Positions 49,061 through 61,581 of a DNA stretch of 64,000 nucleotides are shown in pieces. A program made the position numbers and the translations under genes. The DNA comes from Apostichopus japonicus (taxonomy: Eukaryota; Echinodermata; Holothuroidea; Aspidochirotida; Stichopodidae). Below the pieces are notes generated by a model that was not told the DNA's origin, ran no database searches, and saw only the letters and a program-made list of their open reading frames with translations. The stretch covers positions 1,587,501 through 1,651,500 of the forward strand of contig NC_092569.1 in assembly GCF_037975245.1 (NCBI RefSeq). Direction: 5' to 3'. Each line of letters starts with the position of its first letter. Position 1 is the first letter of the stretch.

Positions 49061-51678
49061 AAAAAGACATTTCCGTTCAAGTTGCATTTACACATCGGTT
49101 ATTTTGAGATCTCATGTCTTAGGATTGCGACTTTCATTAATTTCAGTAATGCATTATGGGCCGTATGCAATGAACATAACTAGAGAACTGTCGGTTGGGG
49201 GAAATCATTGAAATGTCAAATGCTTAACTTTTTTTTTTGAATTTGTGATTTTCCAGGGGGAGTGGGCAAGTGCCCCCCCCCCCCTCCTACTGTATGGAGT
49301 ATAATGGAGACAACTGTACAAATACAGTAATCAAACCTTAGCATAAACCTAATTTCGGCTGAAACTTTGTCTTCATCTAAGTCTAATTTCCCGTGCTTTT
49401 TTACTTACCAGATACACCGAAGGCATCTTTATTCTTACCTTTTATATTATATTTATATGCAAGCCCTGCCTTCTTTTCAAATGAACGCAGTTTCAAGTCT
49501 GTTGGGTGGTGGGTTATTGGTTTAGAATTTTTCAAAAAATCATATGTCCCGATGTTGTACTCAGAACAACTTAGGCTGGAATCGGGTTTTAAATAATATA
49601 CTTCGTTTTCGATTATAATAATAAATAACATAACTAGCTCGACACAGACATTAATACCCAATGAGCCCATGATCATGATGTGTGTATTCCGTATCACGTG
49701 AAAATATGTATATTGTCTTGTTCAGTCTTTGCATGAGTTATTCTTTCCCAGTAAAGCCGGCCCTCCCTATCCAAAAAGGTATACCATTTTTCTGTGCATC
49801 AGTATAGCCGGAGCCCCCTTTTGGTCGGGGCCACCTGGTTAGCACGGTCTGAGCCCATAGGAGTTACGCTACTTTGACCCAAATTCTTTTCATTTCGAAA
49901 GACGCACAGTTTCAAGTTCATTACACACTGAAGGCTTCGATTCTCTATCTGCCTTCAGTTAAGGGAAGATCTTGGGATTTTCATCCCTATCGGCGCTACG
50001 GATATTGCTAGATATCCATACAGTACAGTGCCCTTGGGATTTCTTGGATTTTTCGGGGCCTGATCTTGGGAAATTGCAAGTCGGAAGTGGTCATACTCCA
50101 TGTAGGTCATTGCACGACCTCTAGACGTCACTAAAACACAACCCGATCACTTGTTATCGATGAAGCGGTGTGTTGTCGGATTTTGTCAAGGTCTTGGTAC
50201 TACGGGCGAAGGTCATTAATTAATTTTCGTAACTCATCGGGAAGCGATTAGAGGGGTGGGCGTATGTTTGTGGGCGCGCGTTTTCATGCAGATGGGAACA
50301 ATCTCAAGAAGTGATGAGTTCGTCATGTTCCCCGACGACTCGGTCGAGTTCGAGACCAGCCACAGTTGGTTTCATAGCACAATTGTACAATTTAAGGCGT
50401 CCATACACACACACTCGTTATCATATGTAGTACCGGTATATATATATATAGATATCTACATTAGTGAGAGAGGAAAATGGAAACGTCAAAAATGGAGTTG
50501 GTCGGTGTAAGGGGAAGGGTGAGGCGCACACCCCCCCCCCCCCCGTAATCCTCGATTCGTCACTGGCTACCATGTGTATATAGTAGTGATCAGCGCTGTA
50601 TTTATGACTGTTCCTCTTCTCTTCCCGGTGTCTTGGCGTTTATCTTCTACTCCCTCCTTTTCTCCCTTTTCTCTCTTTCTTCTTTCTTCTTTTCCCTTCC
50701 TTCCTCTCCTTCCTCCTCTTTTTTCTCCCTATTTTTTCCTTTTTTTCTTCTCTTTTTTCTCTCCTCTTTTTCTTACCAGGGGGGCGCGCCCCCAAGGCCC
50801 CCCTGGAAACGCGCCTGGTTATTTTGAACTTTTTTAGATTTCATTATGGAAGCACCACCCAGTCCCTTATTGATTCACACAGCAACATAACGCGCTTTAT
50901 AAGGCTTTTGGTGTTGCCGTTTGAGGTTCTGCGATTGTGCGTTGTAATGACTAGACTAGTTTTGGTGCCTGTATGTGACATTGGCTTATAAACTTGCACG
51001 GTAACTCTAAAATTTCATGGTCAGGATTAAATTCATTTAATTTTACGTCAATGTCTAAAAAAGGTCGTAGACACGATAACTCAAAACGTCACAGGCCTAA
51101 TTTGTATGCAGAAAGTTTTGAGATACTAATTGATCTAAAAATATCACTCTAGCCCTTTTCTCCCCCCCCCCCCCATTAACAAAATTTGTGTCTTATATAG
51201 CTATATGCATATATTGGATCAGAGTTGCTAAAAGCAGAGACAGTCAACCGCCAAGTAAACAAAGCCATTATAACGCTTTGGGCATGATACGATATTTCTA
51301 TAAGTTACAAGGCGCTCCATCGAGAAAGAACTTTAACTGTAGTCTATATACACAGAGGCTACACAGTATGGAAGCATTGGCAATAAAGAAAGTGATAGTT
51401 TAATTAACAATACATGCAACTATAACAAATTTATAAATCTTACCGATATATCAGCGAATAGCTTGGCAAATTTGTCTTTCGACGAAAATGAGCGCTGGTG
51501 TATTTATTACCGTAATGAAACCATGACCAGTATATATATATTCCAGACTAACACGTACTGCGCAACTGCGGTGACTGGAATTGATTCTTCGAAAAAACGG
51601 GAATGTGTTTGACCTGGGTAAGGAGAATTCAAGGTGCCATAATATACACATATATACACACACATATATGCATGCATA
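49061..51678. other. Intergenic DNA with pyrimidine tract and transposon-like debris
   Basis: A ~130 bp C/T-rich tract (50,650-50,775) is followed by GGGGGGCGCGCCCCCAAGG and CGCGCCTGG, which resemble MITE ends. A C14 run lies at 50,530-50,543. No gene is seen. Confidence 0.4.
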
Positions 51679-52090
51679 TGATGTTATTGTTCGTGGATCA
51701 GTTTTATAATGTTTAACCCTAGTTAGCAAAGTCATATCAATTGAATCACTTTTATAACCAAAAGGGATTAATTAATTTCTAATCGAAGCCTTACATCAGT
51801 TTCCAGAGCCTGCCGAAGGAGATCAAGTAACTTATGGTCTCATTAACATCAACTCTTTTTGGCCAAGCTAGCTTTCTATTTATTCTAAGCATTGATTCTA
51901 ATGGGTAGGCTGTCTGTTGGCTTGGTCCTCATGGAAGTTTCCTTGGAAGTTCCATGGAAGTTCCTTGGTGGTCGGCCAAAAATTCTATTGACTGCTGGTT
52001 GCAGTTTTCGAAGGGGTTTACTACCTTATAATTATCTCACCTTGACATGAAAATTAACCTTGATATTCCCGGGGTGGTAGGGGAGGTGGA

Positions 52091-52414
52091 CAGGCGTAGC
52101 CAGGGGGGGGGGTGGCGAAGGGGGCAGCCGCCCCCCTTGAGCATATTTTTTTTAAGGTTTTTATGATATCGCTAGTATTTTCAAAAGAGAAAATGCTAAG
52201 ATGCAACTAACAAGGCCTGGGAAGTGCCAATTCCAGCAATCTGGGAGGCATTTTCAGCCAAAATGTTCTTGTACGCTTCGCGCCAACTCATGGTACGCTT
52301 CGCGCCAACTCATGGTGGCGCTATGCTTAGATAGTTTGCAATGCCATTTCTACGGCTCTGATAGTTTGCCTACAGTTTCGCCCCTCCCTTGGCAAATTCC
52401 TGGCTACGCGCCTG
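52091..52414. mobile_element. hAT-like MITE nested in copy B, 324 bp
   Basis: Ends CAGGCGTAGCCAGG and the inverted CCTGGCTACGCGCCTG. It occupies the same site as the MITE in copy A. The flanking duplication has decayed (GAGGTGGA versus GCAATGGA). Confidence 0.8.
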
Positions 52415-52891
52415 GCAATGGAGTACATAGGGATGGAAGTGGGGGTGGGGGGTGGGGGAGGTTGGTGCATATTTGTCAACTATTGTTTTAGTGTATTAAG
52501 TTGTTCCATTCCCAAATGTAAGCAAGTAGGATCGCTAAGATTGCAAAAGTATGTTTTTTATTTTTTTTATATTTTTTTTTTTTATTCAGTGTATCACCCT
52601 GATTTTGACATTTTCTTTTTTGTGTTACCAAAGAATGTGTGTGTTCAGTAAGAAATTTTGATAAAGTCCATGTTTTTTTCATTATTTTCCAGATGGCATG
52701 GTGTGAAATAAATTGTAAGTTAGAATTTTTAATAGACATTTTTGTTTTGTATGTTTCTTTAGTCTGTATATATAGAATGTTTAAAATAACGTGCTGATAT
52801 AATTTAGTTATAGATAATATATGAAACACTACATACATGCATAATGTAGTGAGGAACACCACAAACTAGTCAGAATCCAGGGGTTGTCACA

Positions 52892-53600
52892 ATGTACACT
52901 TTAAATTTTCTTAAACTGAATAGTGAGAGGACAGAACTGTTGGTCATCTGTTCAAAATCAACTCAAGCCAAGTTGTTTATTCCATCGTTTGAGATCGGAG
53001 AATGTGTAATCGAACCAAGTCAGCAAGCTCGCAACTTGGGAGTTGTGTTTGATTCTTCTTTAAGTGCTGACGTCCGTCCATATTGTTAAAGTATGCCAGA
53101 GAGCATTCCACAACATTAGGAACATTTCGATAATTCCAAAACAACTGCCACTTTGGGTGCTGTCGTGTGTTCTGTCACATCTTGACTATTGCAATGCTCT
53201 CAGTGGATTACCTAAACATCTTCTTAATAAGCTTCAACGTGTTCAGAACTGTGCTGCTAGAAAAAGTAAAAAACACCAACATATAACACCAATTCTTAAA
53301 GAGCTTCACTGGCTTAGAATTGCGGACAGAAGGAATTATAAAATTGGTTTAGCCCCAGTTTACCTACAAGAGCTTCTCCAAGAATACAGACCTAGCAGGG
53401 TGCTCTCGTTCAAGCGTACAACATATGCTATACGTTCCTACTGTTCGCACTTCCATCTATGGGGAACGTTGCTTTGCTAGATCAGCTCCACAGCTCTGGA
53501 ACAGTCTCCCCTTACATCTGAAAACAATCCAGCATGTGTCAACTTTCCAGAAAGAACTCAAGACGTTCTTATTCATGAATACGTATCCATTTGTTTGATA
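52892..53600 (+). pseudogene. LINE ORF2 reverse-transcriptase C-terminal remnant, copy B
   Basis: Readings LNSERTELLVICSKSTQAKL, RAFHNIRNISIIPKQLPLW, LDYCNALSGLPKHLLNKLQR and ITPILKELHWLRIADRRN match the end of CR1/L2-like ORF2. There are frameshifts near 53,070 and 53,470. It is 5'-truncated and has no catalytic RT core. Confidence 0.88.
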
Positions 53601-53779
53601 ATTACTGTTGTGTCCATTTTGGGTACTTTGCTCCTGCAGTGCTTCTGAGCACTTTTTTTAACTGTATAAAAGCGCTTTACAAATTCTTATATTATTATTA
53701 TTAGACCCCGCACCCCCCCCCCCCTCAAATGGGGTATGCTGAATCACGGGGTAAGAGGGTGACGGTGTCACAGTATGTT

Positions 53780-54060
53780 AGCACCAATCAAAATATATCT
53801 TAAAGAAGGTTTGGGGTTTCAGCCAATCGCTGTCAAGCACCCCAAATCAAGATGTCTGCGCCCATAGATGTAAACAAAGTGCAAAGCGTATACGAGAAGA
53901 ATGGCGACTTCCAGCCCGACTTCAAGCCACTGATCTGTACAGATCAGTGCTTCAAGCGTGTATAGTCAAGGTGAAGGAGCATAGAAATAGAGAAATGGCG
54001 AGCGGTCGATTCGGGCGCTTTGGAAGTGATGGAGAAGTCCGAATTTCGATATAGCCTACC
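53780..54060 (+). promoter_or_regulatory. Possible CpG-containing promoter-like patch
   Basis: Two CCAAT motifs (near 53,785 and 53,822) precede a GC-richer stretch with several CpGs and small ATG-started frames (for example from 53,852). No downstream exon could be joined with confidence. It may be the 5' end of an undetected, possibly non-coding, transcript. Confidence 0.25.
53928..53949. repeat. 22 bp perfect palindrome flanked by 8 bp direct repeats
   Basis: The half-site CACTGATCTGT is followed at once by its exact inverse complement. CTTCAAGC occurs immediately on both sides (53,920-53,927 and 53,950-53,957). The arrangement looks like a tiny insertion or an excision scar. Confidence 0.9.
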
Positions 54061-54065
54061 TATAA

Positions 54066-54129
54066 CTAGTAGTAGTAGGCATAGTATTAACTACTGTAGT
54101 TACTACTAGTACTAGCCTACTACTACTAG
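54066..54129. repeat. Hairpin with perfect 15 bp arms
   Basis: CTAGTAGTAGTAGGC at 54,066-54,080 pairs perfectly with its inverse complement at 54,115-54,129 across a 34 bp loop. The loop itself contains TAACTACTGTAGTTA, which folds again. Confidence 0.85.
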
Positions 54130-57060
54130 GCGTAACTGTATTTTAGGAATGTAACTGTGTTAGCCTTACTTAGGCCTGCAAACTGTACTGCCAGTGTCAT
54201 GCACGGCAATTCACTCTGGTATTTTAATAATTATTAGTACCCTAGGGCCTAGGATCAATACTTAGCTTTGTACTGGTGGATCCAAGGGGAGGGGTGTCGT
54301 GCTTTCCCAATGGCGATTCACAATATGTCTAATGCCCCATTGTTTGTCCTTTGTACACTGTATAACAATGTGCAGCGTATTGTCTGCAATTTTGAAAAAT
54401 ATAATATTATTACCAAGTACTCCACATGTTCTTCAGCACTAGGCTATACTGTACGTATTTCGTGGACTTTTGTGGATGAAATTGGAAGCCCTCAGTTTGT
54501 AATGACTTTGTAAACTGCAGTGATTGAGATCCTTGTTTGGACAAGGTGTTGAGCTATTTTAATAAAATTGTGACAGGTGATCAGCATGAGATCCAAGAGA
54601 ACTTGATATGTCATTCAAAAGCATGACTATACAGTCTGGCCTTGATTTCAAAAGATGGTTTACTGACAACACACCCTGGCAGAAGATGTCAATGATCGTT
54701 AACATGCTGATAAAAAAGATAGTGCTAGCAGTATAGAAGCACAACCAAAAAACATTGGAAAGGAAAGTTAAGCTGCACTCAAAGACACAAAATATTTTGC
54801 ATGGTTCCATGACTGGTCTATGGAAGTTGCCATCATGGTATTGTATGAACGGAGACTCTGGAGCAAAATGTTGTTATTCCATATTTAATGGAGTGGCACC
54901 TGGTTAATGGAGATCAAGCACAGTGTATGTAAAATACTGGTGTAAGTCTGAGCAACTGGATATTCGAAAGACTCCCCCATATTGGAATGTTACTTTTAGC
55001 TCGAACAAGCTATGCCACTTGAACTCTTGTGACTCAGAATCTTCACTCTGTCAATCTATCTAGCTGTTATCCATCTGTTATTCATCTTTCTATAGTACCT
55101 TTTTGAAGTAACTACTGAATGGGTGGTGTGAAAGCCCCTCATAGCACTGGGACTGTATGACAGCCTTTGGCTTAGCCATCCTTTACCAACTTTAAACCGT
55201 GCAGTCTTGTGTTTGAGCAAGTGGGATTGCTTGACAAAAGATTGAACTATTAAGTTTATGTAGACAGCTCAAAATTGGCAAAATACAATTAGCTTCCTAC
55301 TCGTATTAACATGTAATAGATCAAGGTGGTAAGTTTGTTCACCATACATGTATCTGTGCTAGCAGCCTAGGAGTCATCATTTACAGTTTGTATTTAGGAA
55401 TTCTATAAAAATTATGTCTATTTCTTTCAGGTTGACACACGATGTGGTCGAGTACTTATTTATGAATCAAGTAGAGCCTTGTTTACAGGAAATCTGCAGC
55501 ATATCATACAACATGCCAGTTTCAGGGTTTGCAAAGCAATCAATATTTTGGTATATGACCAGTTTACAGCACCTGGTAACTTATCAGTAGTATTAAAAAA
55601 GCTATATAAATTTAGGGTTACAATTTCACAACTTGAGTGTGGTATTACATTTATCTATGGTTGTTTAAGTGCTCTGGAAACCCTTTTTGTGATGGATTTT
55701 TGTGAAAGTTGGATGCAATTTCCTCTGCAATGTCACAATTGCAACCACAAGCATTCCTCTGGCAACTAGAAATGTTCATCCTCTCAGTTTAGTCACTGAG
55801 CCGGTGTTCGTTCAATCATCTGTTGGCAAAATTTTCAGACATTGAATGAGAAGAAATTCAATAATTTCACCTATGGCAGTTTGCAAAACTTTTGCCAAAA
55901 GTGGGCAAAACTGGCAAATACTCTACACAAAATACAAGACATCACACTCATATTTTCATGCATATTGTGTTGAAACTTTTTATCTTTTCATTCTATTTAT
56001 GTCAAGAGACATGCTGAAGGGCATAAGAAGCCTCATAGAGAAAGGTTCATGAGTGCAGTAGTAGCAGAAAGAAATGACAGTAATCACATAGAGACTGATT
56101 TGGCTGGACATAACTGAAAATTATATGTTCTACTAGTTTTATCAATTTTTATGTCTTTCACCAGCCATGATTGCTAATAATGAAGGCATACTGTGCATAC
56201 CTGAAAAGGCAATGGGTTGGGAGGAGGCATATTTCTTGGTTTTGCAGGTTTATGTGTATGTAGTTGTTTAAAGCTGCAGTATGGTATAATGCAGTTGAAC
56301 CTCATATTGTGATAAGTTAAATACTGTCCCTGGATACAGTTAGTATTTTACCTTTGCAGACATTCTTAGATGTTTACTCATTTAGGTACTGTAAAACTTC
56401 ATAGGATCAAGCAAATGATCCAAATAACTATGACTGATCACAATTCAAGTCAATTGAGAAAGCACTGTATGCAAGCAGAATAACAATTAGAATGGTTGTT
56501 CAGTGATGATAAAAAAAAGGGGGTGTGGCAGAAAAGGTTTGTAGGAATTTTTTCTCAAGTTGCTATCATAATTATCATATTTCTGCCACCTAATCATACA
56601 GTTAATCAAGAAGAATTTTATACTAGTGACTAATAATTAGTAAACAATGTTAAAATAAATAACAATTCTCAACATTAAAACGCTATAGAAATATGCCCTT
56701 TGCAAATCACAGGTGATATATGTTCTGTTCCTTTATTGACAGATCTATTTAGTCTAAAAAGGTTCTTTTCACTGTGAAAAGGTATTTTTTGTGGCATGAA
56801 ATAGTTATCCTTCAGCAGGGTTCATATTATGTTATTTTCTGAACATTGCAGTAAATGAACCCACCCATTGTATGTTAAGCATTCTGTGGTTTCAGTCAGT
56901 CTTTTCAGTCAATTAAAATTTCCTTGCTGTCAAGGTAGTATGCAATTACCTCTTTGTTTAATTAACAAGACATATCATGTTGCATTGTGCCTGGATCAAA
57001 AACAACAGTTAACTTAAATTTATGTGCATTTTGTGTACGGCATTTTGTAGTTTTGGTTCC
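54130..57060. other. AT-rich DNA without recognised gene
   Basis: Open frames at 54,268-54,513 and 55,479-55,769 show no domain. TTTCTTTCAG at about 55,421-55,430 is a good-looking acceptor. AATAAA signals lie at about 57,735, so a long 3' exon or non-coding transcript is conceivable but unsupported. Confidence 0.35.
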
Positions 57061-57560
57061 TTGCTGAAAGCAAAGGAACCTTTGTAATCAGGTCGGTGTG
57101 TGTGTGTGTGTGTATATGTGTATGTGTGTGACACTTAAGTTTTTATGCACGATAACTCAACAAGGGCTATGATTGATCAATGCTATATTTGGTGGGTGGG
57201 TGGGTGGTCCATAATTTGTTGATAAAAATATTGATTTTGGTGCTCATATCATGAATATTAATGAGGTCACAGGGTTAAACCTACAGTAGACAACCATAAG
57301 TCACAGTCCCATCAAAAGTGAGTGTGTTATTGATAGGTAGCTTACACATGGTGATGTGTGTTACAATTGATAACGCGTGTATTTATGAGGAGGTGTGGCT
57401 TTGTAAGGCAATTATTGATCTTTCTTCATAATTACATAATTGGAGTGTTCCCTGTTAATCAATGAGCAGCAGCAGGAACCATGAAATGTTTTCATTCTGG
57501 TTGACAGTACCTTGCTATGCCAAATGTGTCTTGGAAATACCATAGCTGGTTGTGTTTCAT
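57061..57560. repeat. Dispersed repeat with (GT)n core
   Basis: The segment starts CTTGCTGAAAGCAAAGGAAC, contains (GT)n, then CACGATAACTCAACAAGGGC and a GGTGGGTGGGTGGG run. This layout recalls a dispersed repeat of marine invertebrates, but I cannot name the family. No second full copy is in the window. Confidence 0.4.
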
Positions 57561-57984
57561 ATGTAAATTAGTATGTGTGCTTTGTGCTTGCTTATTTCTA
57601 CTTACGATCTAGTTGCTGGAAAAAAGCAGTGATTTGTTTTGTTATTCAAGTGATATCAAAGCATATTTGTGGTGAATAAAGGCAATACTTTAATCTGGTG
57701 ACATTGCAACAAGAGGACTGTACTTGGTGATTTCAATAAACTCAAGTCTCAATTGATAATGGCATTTGGTTGTTTATTTCATTAACTATTATTGACAGAT
57801 GGATAAAAATCCACATTCTTGACATTTTTATTGACTGAAATCTTGTCAAGGTGCTCTCTAGCATAAAATAATTTAAAATTATTAGATGAACCCAATTGCC
57901 TGTGATGCTACATCATTTGATGTTGTGACAACTATCTCACATGCAACCAGCCTTCACACTAACTCCGTCAGCATGTCTACAGCA

Positions 57985-58060
57985 CATACTGAGCAGAACA
58001 TTTTGGGTGTGTCTCCCCTGGGGATACTGAGCAGAACATTTTGTGTGTGTCTCACCTGCC
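57985..58060. repeat. Short tandem duplication (~38 bp unit)
   Basis: ACTGAGCAGAACATTTTG, followed by a GTGTGTCTC block, occurs twice head to tail, ending beside a C-run. Confidence 0.8.
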
Positions 58061-58667
58061 CCCCCCCCCACCTATCTGTCATACCCTCACACTGGATGTG
58101 AATGACTTTGCAAGTGTGAGGGTCCATTGTTTAATGTTACCACAAAAGACATGACTCTCTAGGGAGGCTGATTTATTTATAACATTTCCACTTTGCCCCC
58201 TCCCCCATACCCAAGTGTTTTCGTAGGGAAAACTCGGAAAGTTGCACCTACAACAGCACTCCTATAATGCTAACAACAGCCCGATCATTTAAGTTTGGAA
58301 AAGGCAATGGTCAGGCAAAACTCTTCTTCGCACCAACATCATGCAGTATACTACTGCCAAGGGGAGTGGGGGGGGGGGGATCAATAACCTCTCATAGGTT
58401 GGTCTGATAGGATGAAGAATCTCAACACTTTAAGGCTTATAGCTTTGAAATATGACAGGCTATGTATCTTACATTAATGTAAACAAAAAGGTATACATGG
58501 CTCTGAATGTAAGTAGAACATAAATTAGCTCTAAATTTAAGCTAACAAGAGCGCCCTCTACTAATATTTATTTGTTCCTTGGCCACATTTGCATGCCATT
58601 TTAATCACGGGACATTTTAAATCGGGCAAGACTATAAACAATAGTGAGTCCCATCTGTGGTCAACGT
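58061..58667. other. Intergenic DNA; no gene seen
   Basis: It contains a C-run near 58,060, a G-run near 58,370-58,379, and otherwise unremarkable AT-rich sequence. Confidence 0.4.
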
Positions 58668-58675
58668 GGCCTCCC

Positions 58676-59346
58676 ACTGTGGCGTAGCCAACATTCAATT
58701 GTTAGGGGGCAAGATTTTTCTTAAGAGGGCTTGATGGTAGGAATTACCAAGAAATATATGTATTAACGGGCACCTCGTCTGCACAAATACACATCTAATG
58801 GTTCAGTGGAACATGACACACTTTCACTTAATTTACCTCTATAGCGGAGACAGTCGTCTTGGTTTCTGCATAATTCCGCACAATATGAAAAGGATACAGT
58901 GAATAAATTTGCTACTCTAATTCACAACATGCCCAGATTCCCACAGAAACAAGTTTCACTAGGCCTATTCTCCACAAGTGGCATCATTGGTCGCTGAAAA
59001 TAAACATGGGTTGCTAGCGTTAGTTTGTAACGGTTATACAACTGGCCAAATTATTGGCGCTTATTCTGTAGGACGATATTGATCAACGATCTCCGTATGT
59101 GGGTATGATGAAGGCCCAAAATGTATAACATTTCGGTTTGATTACCAAGTTCTGACCTTACATGAAGTATGAACATGAGCCCTGAGGTATGAATACTTGT
59201 GATCAGAACTCGAAGAAATGTTAAAAAAAGTATAATTTTGAATACATCACTGGATCTCATTTGGGGGGGGGGGGGGGGGGGCAAGACTGTAGCACAAAGC
59301 AAATTTGAAGAAGAAAAAAAACCTGGCTCCCTCTGGCTACGCCACT
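58676..59346. mobile_element. hAT-like MITE, 671 bp
   Basis: Inverted ends: left ACTGTGGCGTAGCCA, right complement AGTGGCGTAGCCAGA (small indel at the tip). Perfect 8 bp target-site duplication GGCCTCCC at 58,668-58,675 and 59,347-59,354. A G-run of about 19 bp lies near the right end. It has no coding capacity. Confidence 0.85.
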
Positions 59347-59354
59347 GGCCTCCC

Positions 59355-61074
59355 CTAGCTGTATAGACTCGGAATGATATCATAATTATCTACCCTTTCA
59401 TTCTCCTCTCAATCCCTACAATAATGCATTTGATCGTCCTGATCATTGCATCATAGGACCCAGCGAGTCCAATTCTATCACAAACAGTATTTTTATCGAT
59501 TTTTATGACGTTATATTGTGGAGCGGTATTTTGCGCCAATATAAACTTTGCCCGACTGGCTTGAAATTTTATATTTAAATAATAAAGACAAAGCTCAGTT
59601 TTGCAATGTAATATCGATTGCCTCCGACCTCTGGTAATTTTTTTATTATATTTTTTAAATTTTTGTATGTCTTTTTTAACATGCCGCCTTTTATTCAAGT
59701 ATAAGAAAAGATGTGAAACTTAAGAAGTAAGAGAAAATGTCATGCTGTATATACGCCACAAATTATCATGCCATTGAATGTTGCATTTCCGACTTATTGA
59801 CGTACACGACTACGTCACATCCGCTTGGAGTTAAAAGACGGGAAAATCGGGATTTAATTGACAAAACGTACCTTTCCAATTAGCTTTCAAGGTAATTATA
59901 AGTTTCAAGTTCACAGATCTTTCCAGTGCTGTGGGGTTTGCCTTAGAAAGTATTCTTATGAAGCGCCCTCACATGGAGAGCAACTTCCAATGAGCTTATA
60001 CATGGATATCACGTGAAAGCATCGGTCTGCCATAATATGCATTCGGAGGTTCAGCTTCCTATAGACCTAATTCATTTAGACACCATAATTAATCAGGCTC
60101 ATCCTAATGGTAAACCTATAGGGTGTGGGTTAACGCCATAATTGTTTCGAAAATTCTTTTCGAAGTCGAAATCCTTTCCACTGAATGCCGCACATGTAAA
60201 TTTTAGTTCCAACCAAGATTTTGACTTTCTTAAGACTTTAATATTTTGGACATGCCATTCTCCTGTGATTCTGTGACGTTATCACACTCGTTTGGAAGGT
60301 GGGGAAGTTTTCCATAGAAACTATTAGTTCTGCAAGTTTCTTTCGATTTTTAGCCTCAGTTTGAAAATATGGCCAGTTTAGCACTTTAACCTTTAACCTT
60401 CTAAACCAGAAATGGTATGAGCATCCGTCTCGAATATGTTTGGGAACTAGTGACCCACTAAGCCATACAATTAGAAGATCGATCGGACCCCCACCCCCTT
60501 TAAAGACCCCCCCCCCCACTCTTACGGAATACCTTTGAGAAAACAGGTGTATTGGACTATATATGCTACAAAACATGTGCATTATTGTGTACGTATAGCT
60601 GATCATGTGAAGGTTTATTTAGAAGCACTCCTTCCTTCCGCAAATTGTTCTCATCTGTTATTGGTATATTTCGAATCAGCCTGCTGAACTTTGGTCCGGT
60701 GGTTAGCTATTCAAACATCTTACATCACTGCTCATTTATTAGCCGTGCTGCTGTGGTATTTTTCTTTATTATTCACTTTTCTTAAAGGATAAGAACATCA
60801 TTTACAAAAGGGCAATGAGCAGCCTAGTATTGAACAAATAAGAAACCAGAAAGTCAAAGATTTAGTGATTCCTTGCCGGGCCCATAGGAGAAATTTTGTT
60901 AGGGCTTTGATTTCAACTAGAGATTTGGATATACCATGTTTGTAGGTTATTCACAGTTTGGGCTGTATTGACCTTCACCAAAACAATAGGGTTATTTAAT
61001 TGATATGGATCATCGACATACCAAGTACATATCAAAATCTTATTGCTTACTACAAAGATACTGGCCAGAGAGAA
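59355..61074. other. Intergenic DNA; no gene seen
   Basis: Minus-strand open frames at 59,390-59,698 and 60,238-60,606 lack domains. The end (about 60,970-61,070, TTGACCTTCACCAAAACAAT) is related to the repeat near 62,060. Confidence 0.4.
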
Positions 61075-61082
61075 CCTACAGG

Positions 61083-61581
61083 CAGGGGCGTAGCGAAGGG
61101 GTTTTTGTTGGGGGGGGGGTGTGGAGAATTTGATTTGCCGACGGATCTGGAAGTGGTAACTGAAATGGGGGAGGGGTCTAAGGGTAGGGGGTCTACCCCT
61201 CCCCTTTGGAAAATTTTTAGTTTTGAAACGTCCTCAGATGCAATCTGGTGCATATTTTAAGTCAAATCTGATTTGCCAACGGATCTGGAATTGGTGACTG
61301 AAATGGGGGAGTGGTCTAAGGGGAGGGGGTGTTCCCCTCCCCTTTGGAAAATTTTTAGTTTGAAACGTCCTTAGATGCAATCTGGTGCATATTTTAAGTC
61401 AAATTTGGCACGGAAGAAGCTCCCGTTCTCCTTTTCTCTATTCAGCTTTCCTTCTTTCTTCCCCTTCCGCTCTCTTCACCTTTTCTCCTTTTGCCGACAG
61501 ACCCAAAATTTGCCGACAGCGACCAAATTATTGGGGGTGTGTGACACCCCCCACACCCCCCCCCCGCTCGCTACGTCCCTG
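61083..61581. mobile_element. hAT-like MITE, 499 bp, with internal tandem duplication
   Basis: Inverted ends: left CAGGGGCGTAGCGAAGGG, right complement CAGGGACGTAGCGAGCGG. Perfect 8 bp target-site duplication CCTACAGG at 61,075-61,082 and 61,582-61,589. Inside, a ~140 bp block (GATTTGCC, ACGGATCTGGAA, CTGAAATGGGGGA, CTTTGGAAAATTTTTAG, GATGCAATCTGGTGCATATT) occurs twice, and a pyrimidine-rich stretch precedes the right end. Confidence 0.9.

Larger units (their letters stand above)
51679..53754 (+). mobile_element. LINE-bearing repeat unit, copy B (CR1/L2-like)
   Basis: Same architecture as the unit at 37,888-39,877: shared start TGATGTTATTG, nested MITE, degraded LINE ORF2 3' part, and a CAAATTCTTATATTATTATT tail. 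A shared 45 bp follows, ending GGGGTATGCTGAATCAC. Copy B keeps a ~39 bp block missing from A. It also has a short duplication (GTACGCTTCGCGCCAACTCA) inside the MITE. Confidence 0.85.
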
